Assembly: GCA_947474205.1 (NCBI GenBank)
Contig: CANJIC010000032.1
Location: forward strand, 1-13,245
Reading direction: 5' to 3'
Source: Planctomycetaceae bacterium
GTDB taxonomy: Bacteria > Planctomycetota > Phycisphaerae > Phycisphaerales > SM1A02
Length of the DNA stretch: 13,245 nt
Below, piece by piece: positions 12,463 through 13,245 of this stretch; the first letter of the stretch is position 1, and the number at the start of each line of letters is the position of its first letter. The notes under the pieces were generated by a model. The model was given only the letters and a program-made list of their open reading frames with translations, was not told the origin of the DNA and did not search any database. A program made the position numbers and the translations under genes.

Positions 12463-13245
12463 ACGCAGCGGATGTTGATCACGCTTGCTCACCAGCAAAC
12501 GCACCTGCGGCACATGTGGTTGCAATTGTTTGGCAAAGTGCGGCATAAACCCGCGCTCGGAATTTGTGTGGCCAAGCAAAATCATGTCGCAATTCATTTC
12601 GCGCGCGTGGATCACATCGTGGTGCTTGGCCTCGCCGGTGACCATGAGCGTACAGCCGGCTTCGATTGCCATTGTCAGCAAACTGGCGCCCGAGCCAGGA
12701 ACCACCGCGATCAGTTTGTGTTTGCGGGACTTTTTCAATTCGCAATACGCAACATCGCCAGCGGAAAGTCGTAGCGAAGTTCGGAGTTGTTTTGCGATGG
12801 CGTTGGTTGCGCGCGGCTTGATAATCGTAAGCGCGCGGCCCTGGCCATGAATTTGTGGCTTGCCCGCAATCGGCGCGCGTGCTCGCGCTTGATTCAACAT
12901 GCGCTCACTCGGCGCCTCTTGCGTAGGCGAATGAAATTGCGCGCATGGCTCCAACGCCACACGCGCGCCCGTGTCGATCAAGTCCGCCAACCAATCGGTC
13001 ATGCCGCCACACACCGCGTCAAGCGCCGTATGCGGCGACAAGATCGCGATCTTGTTCTCCGCGCAACGCAGCAAGATTTGCTCATGCGCATGCATAGCCG
13101 TGAGTTGTTTCAGCGGCTCAAAAATAGGCGGGTGATACGCAATAATCGCCTGGCATTTGGCTGCAATCGCCTCATCCAGCACGGCGTGTGTCAGGTCAAT
13201 GGTCAGCAACGCGCGCCGAAGTTCCCGCGATGGATCACCAAGCAA
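12454..13245 (-). CDS. NIF3 family dinuclear-metal protein, eukaryotic NIF3L1-like (5' end outside window)
   Basis: DUF34/NIF3 family protein, expected to form a hexameric ring with a two-metal site; the cellular role of the family is still unclear. The frame stays open to the right edge, and the first visible residues (GDPSRELRRALLTIDLT) correspond to about position 35-40 of other members, so the start lies outside. Numbering from 13245, metal ligands are H38 (AYHPPIF), D76 (SPHTALDAV), H226 and E230 (GHTNSERG). Bacterial YbgI-type proteins have HHP where this has YHP. The match to human NIF3L1 is striking at YHPPIF, SPHTAxDA, GSGxSxL, TGExxHHD, HxNxERGF and SxxDxxPL. The length also fits NIF3L1-like proteins without the bacterial CutA-like insert. 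It is convergent with the ROK kinase, with a 112-base gap. Confidence 0.92.
   Translation of the reverse strand: MLGDPSRELRRALLTIDLTHAVLDEAIAAKCQAIIAYHPPIFEPLKQLTAMHAHEQILLRCAENKIAILSPHTALDAVCGGMTDWLADLIDTGARVALEPCAQFHSPTQEAPSERMLNQARARAPIAGKPQIHGQGRALTIIKPRATNAIAKQLRTSLRLSAGDVAYCELKKSRKHKLIAVVPGSGASLLTMAIEAGCTLMVTGEAKHHDVIHAREMNCDMILLGHTNSERGFMPHFAKQLQPHVPQVRLLVSKRDQHPLRCA

Noticed and set aside
1..13245. Mobile elements, CRISPR arrays, defence islands, tRNA genes
   Set aside because: No transposase or integrase motifs, no regularly spaced repeats, no cloverleaf-like sequence and no shift in base composition were seen.

Overview
The window reads as ordinary chromosomal DNA of a planctomycete, most likely a member of the Phycisphaerae. 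The inference rests on three proteins of types I associate with that phylum: a cytoplasmic HTH protein beginning MAKIFYT with an acidic LDL-rich linker and membrane tail, a DUF1573 secreted protein, and a metallophosphoesterase carrying an ELIHG motif. Base composition is moderately GC-rich and even throughout. I see no transposase, integrase, phage gene, CRISPR array, tRNA or rRNA, and no gene-free stretch above about 115 bases. No clearly new defence or biosynthetic system is visible; the interest lies in unusual members of known families and in the start signals.

Layout, left to right. Plus block 1-5809: the 3' part of a glutamate-carboxypeptidase-II-like M28 peptidase; a DUF1573 secreted protein overlapping by 4 bases with a metallophosphoesterase; tsaB (tRNA t6A synthesis); and a degenerate receiver plus GAF-like protein. 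Minus block 5798-7753: the HTH/acidic/membrane protein followed 15 bases later by a short-form phosphatidylserine decarboxylase (psd), whose 3' end overlaps the preceding plus-strand gene. Plus block 7839-9470: mutY directly abutting a small putative lipoprotein gene. Minus block 9496-11285: gatC-gatA, with a 4-base overlap. Plus: a ROK-family sugar kinase (11334-12341), divergent from gatC across 48 bases. Minus, running off the right edge: a NIF3 protein of the eukaryotic NIF3L1 type.

Functional themes are housekeeping: translation fidelity (TsaB, GatCA), repair of oxidised guanine mispairs (MutY), phosphatidylethanolamine synthesis (Psd), sugar phosphorylation (ROK) and peptide hydrolysis (M28). 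The more unusual items are a TANANT hexamer 6-7 bases before three start codons, suggesting leaderless mRNAs; the eukaryote-like NIF3; an M28 peptidase whose glutamate pocket is not conserved; a ROK kinase lacking the zinc cysteines; and the HTH-membrane protein next to psd.
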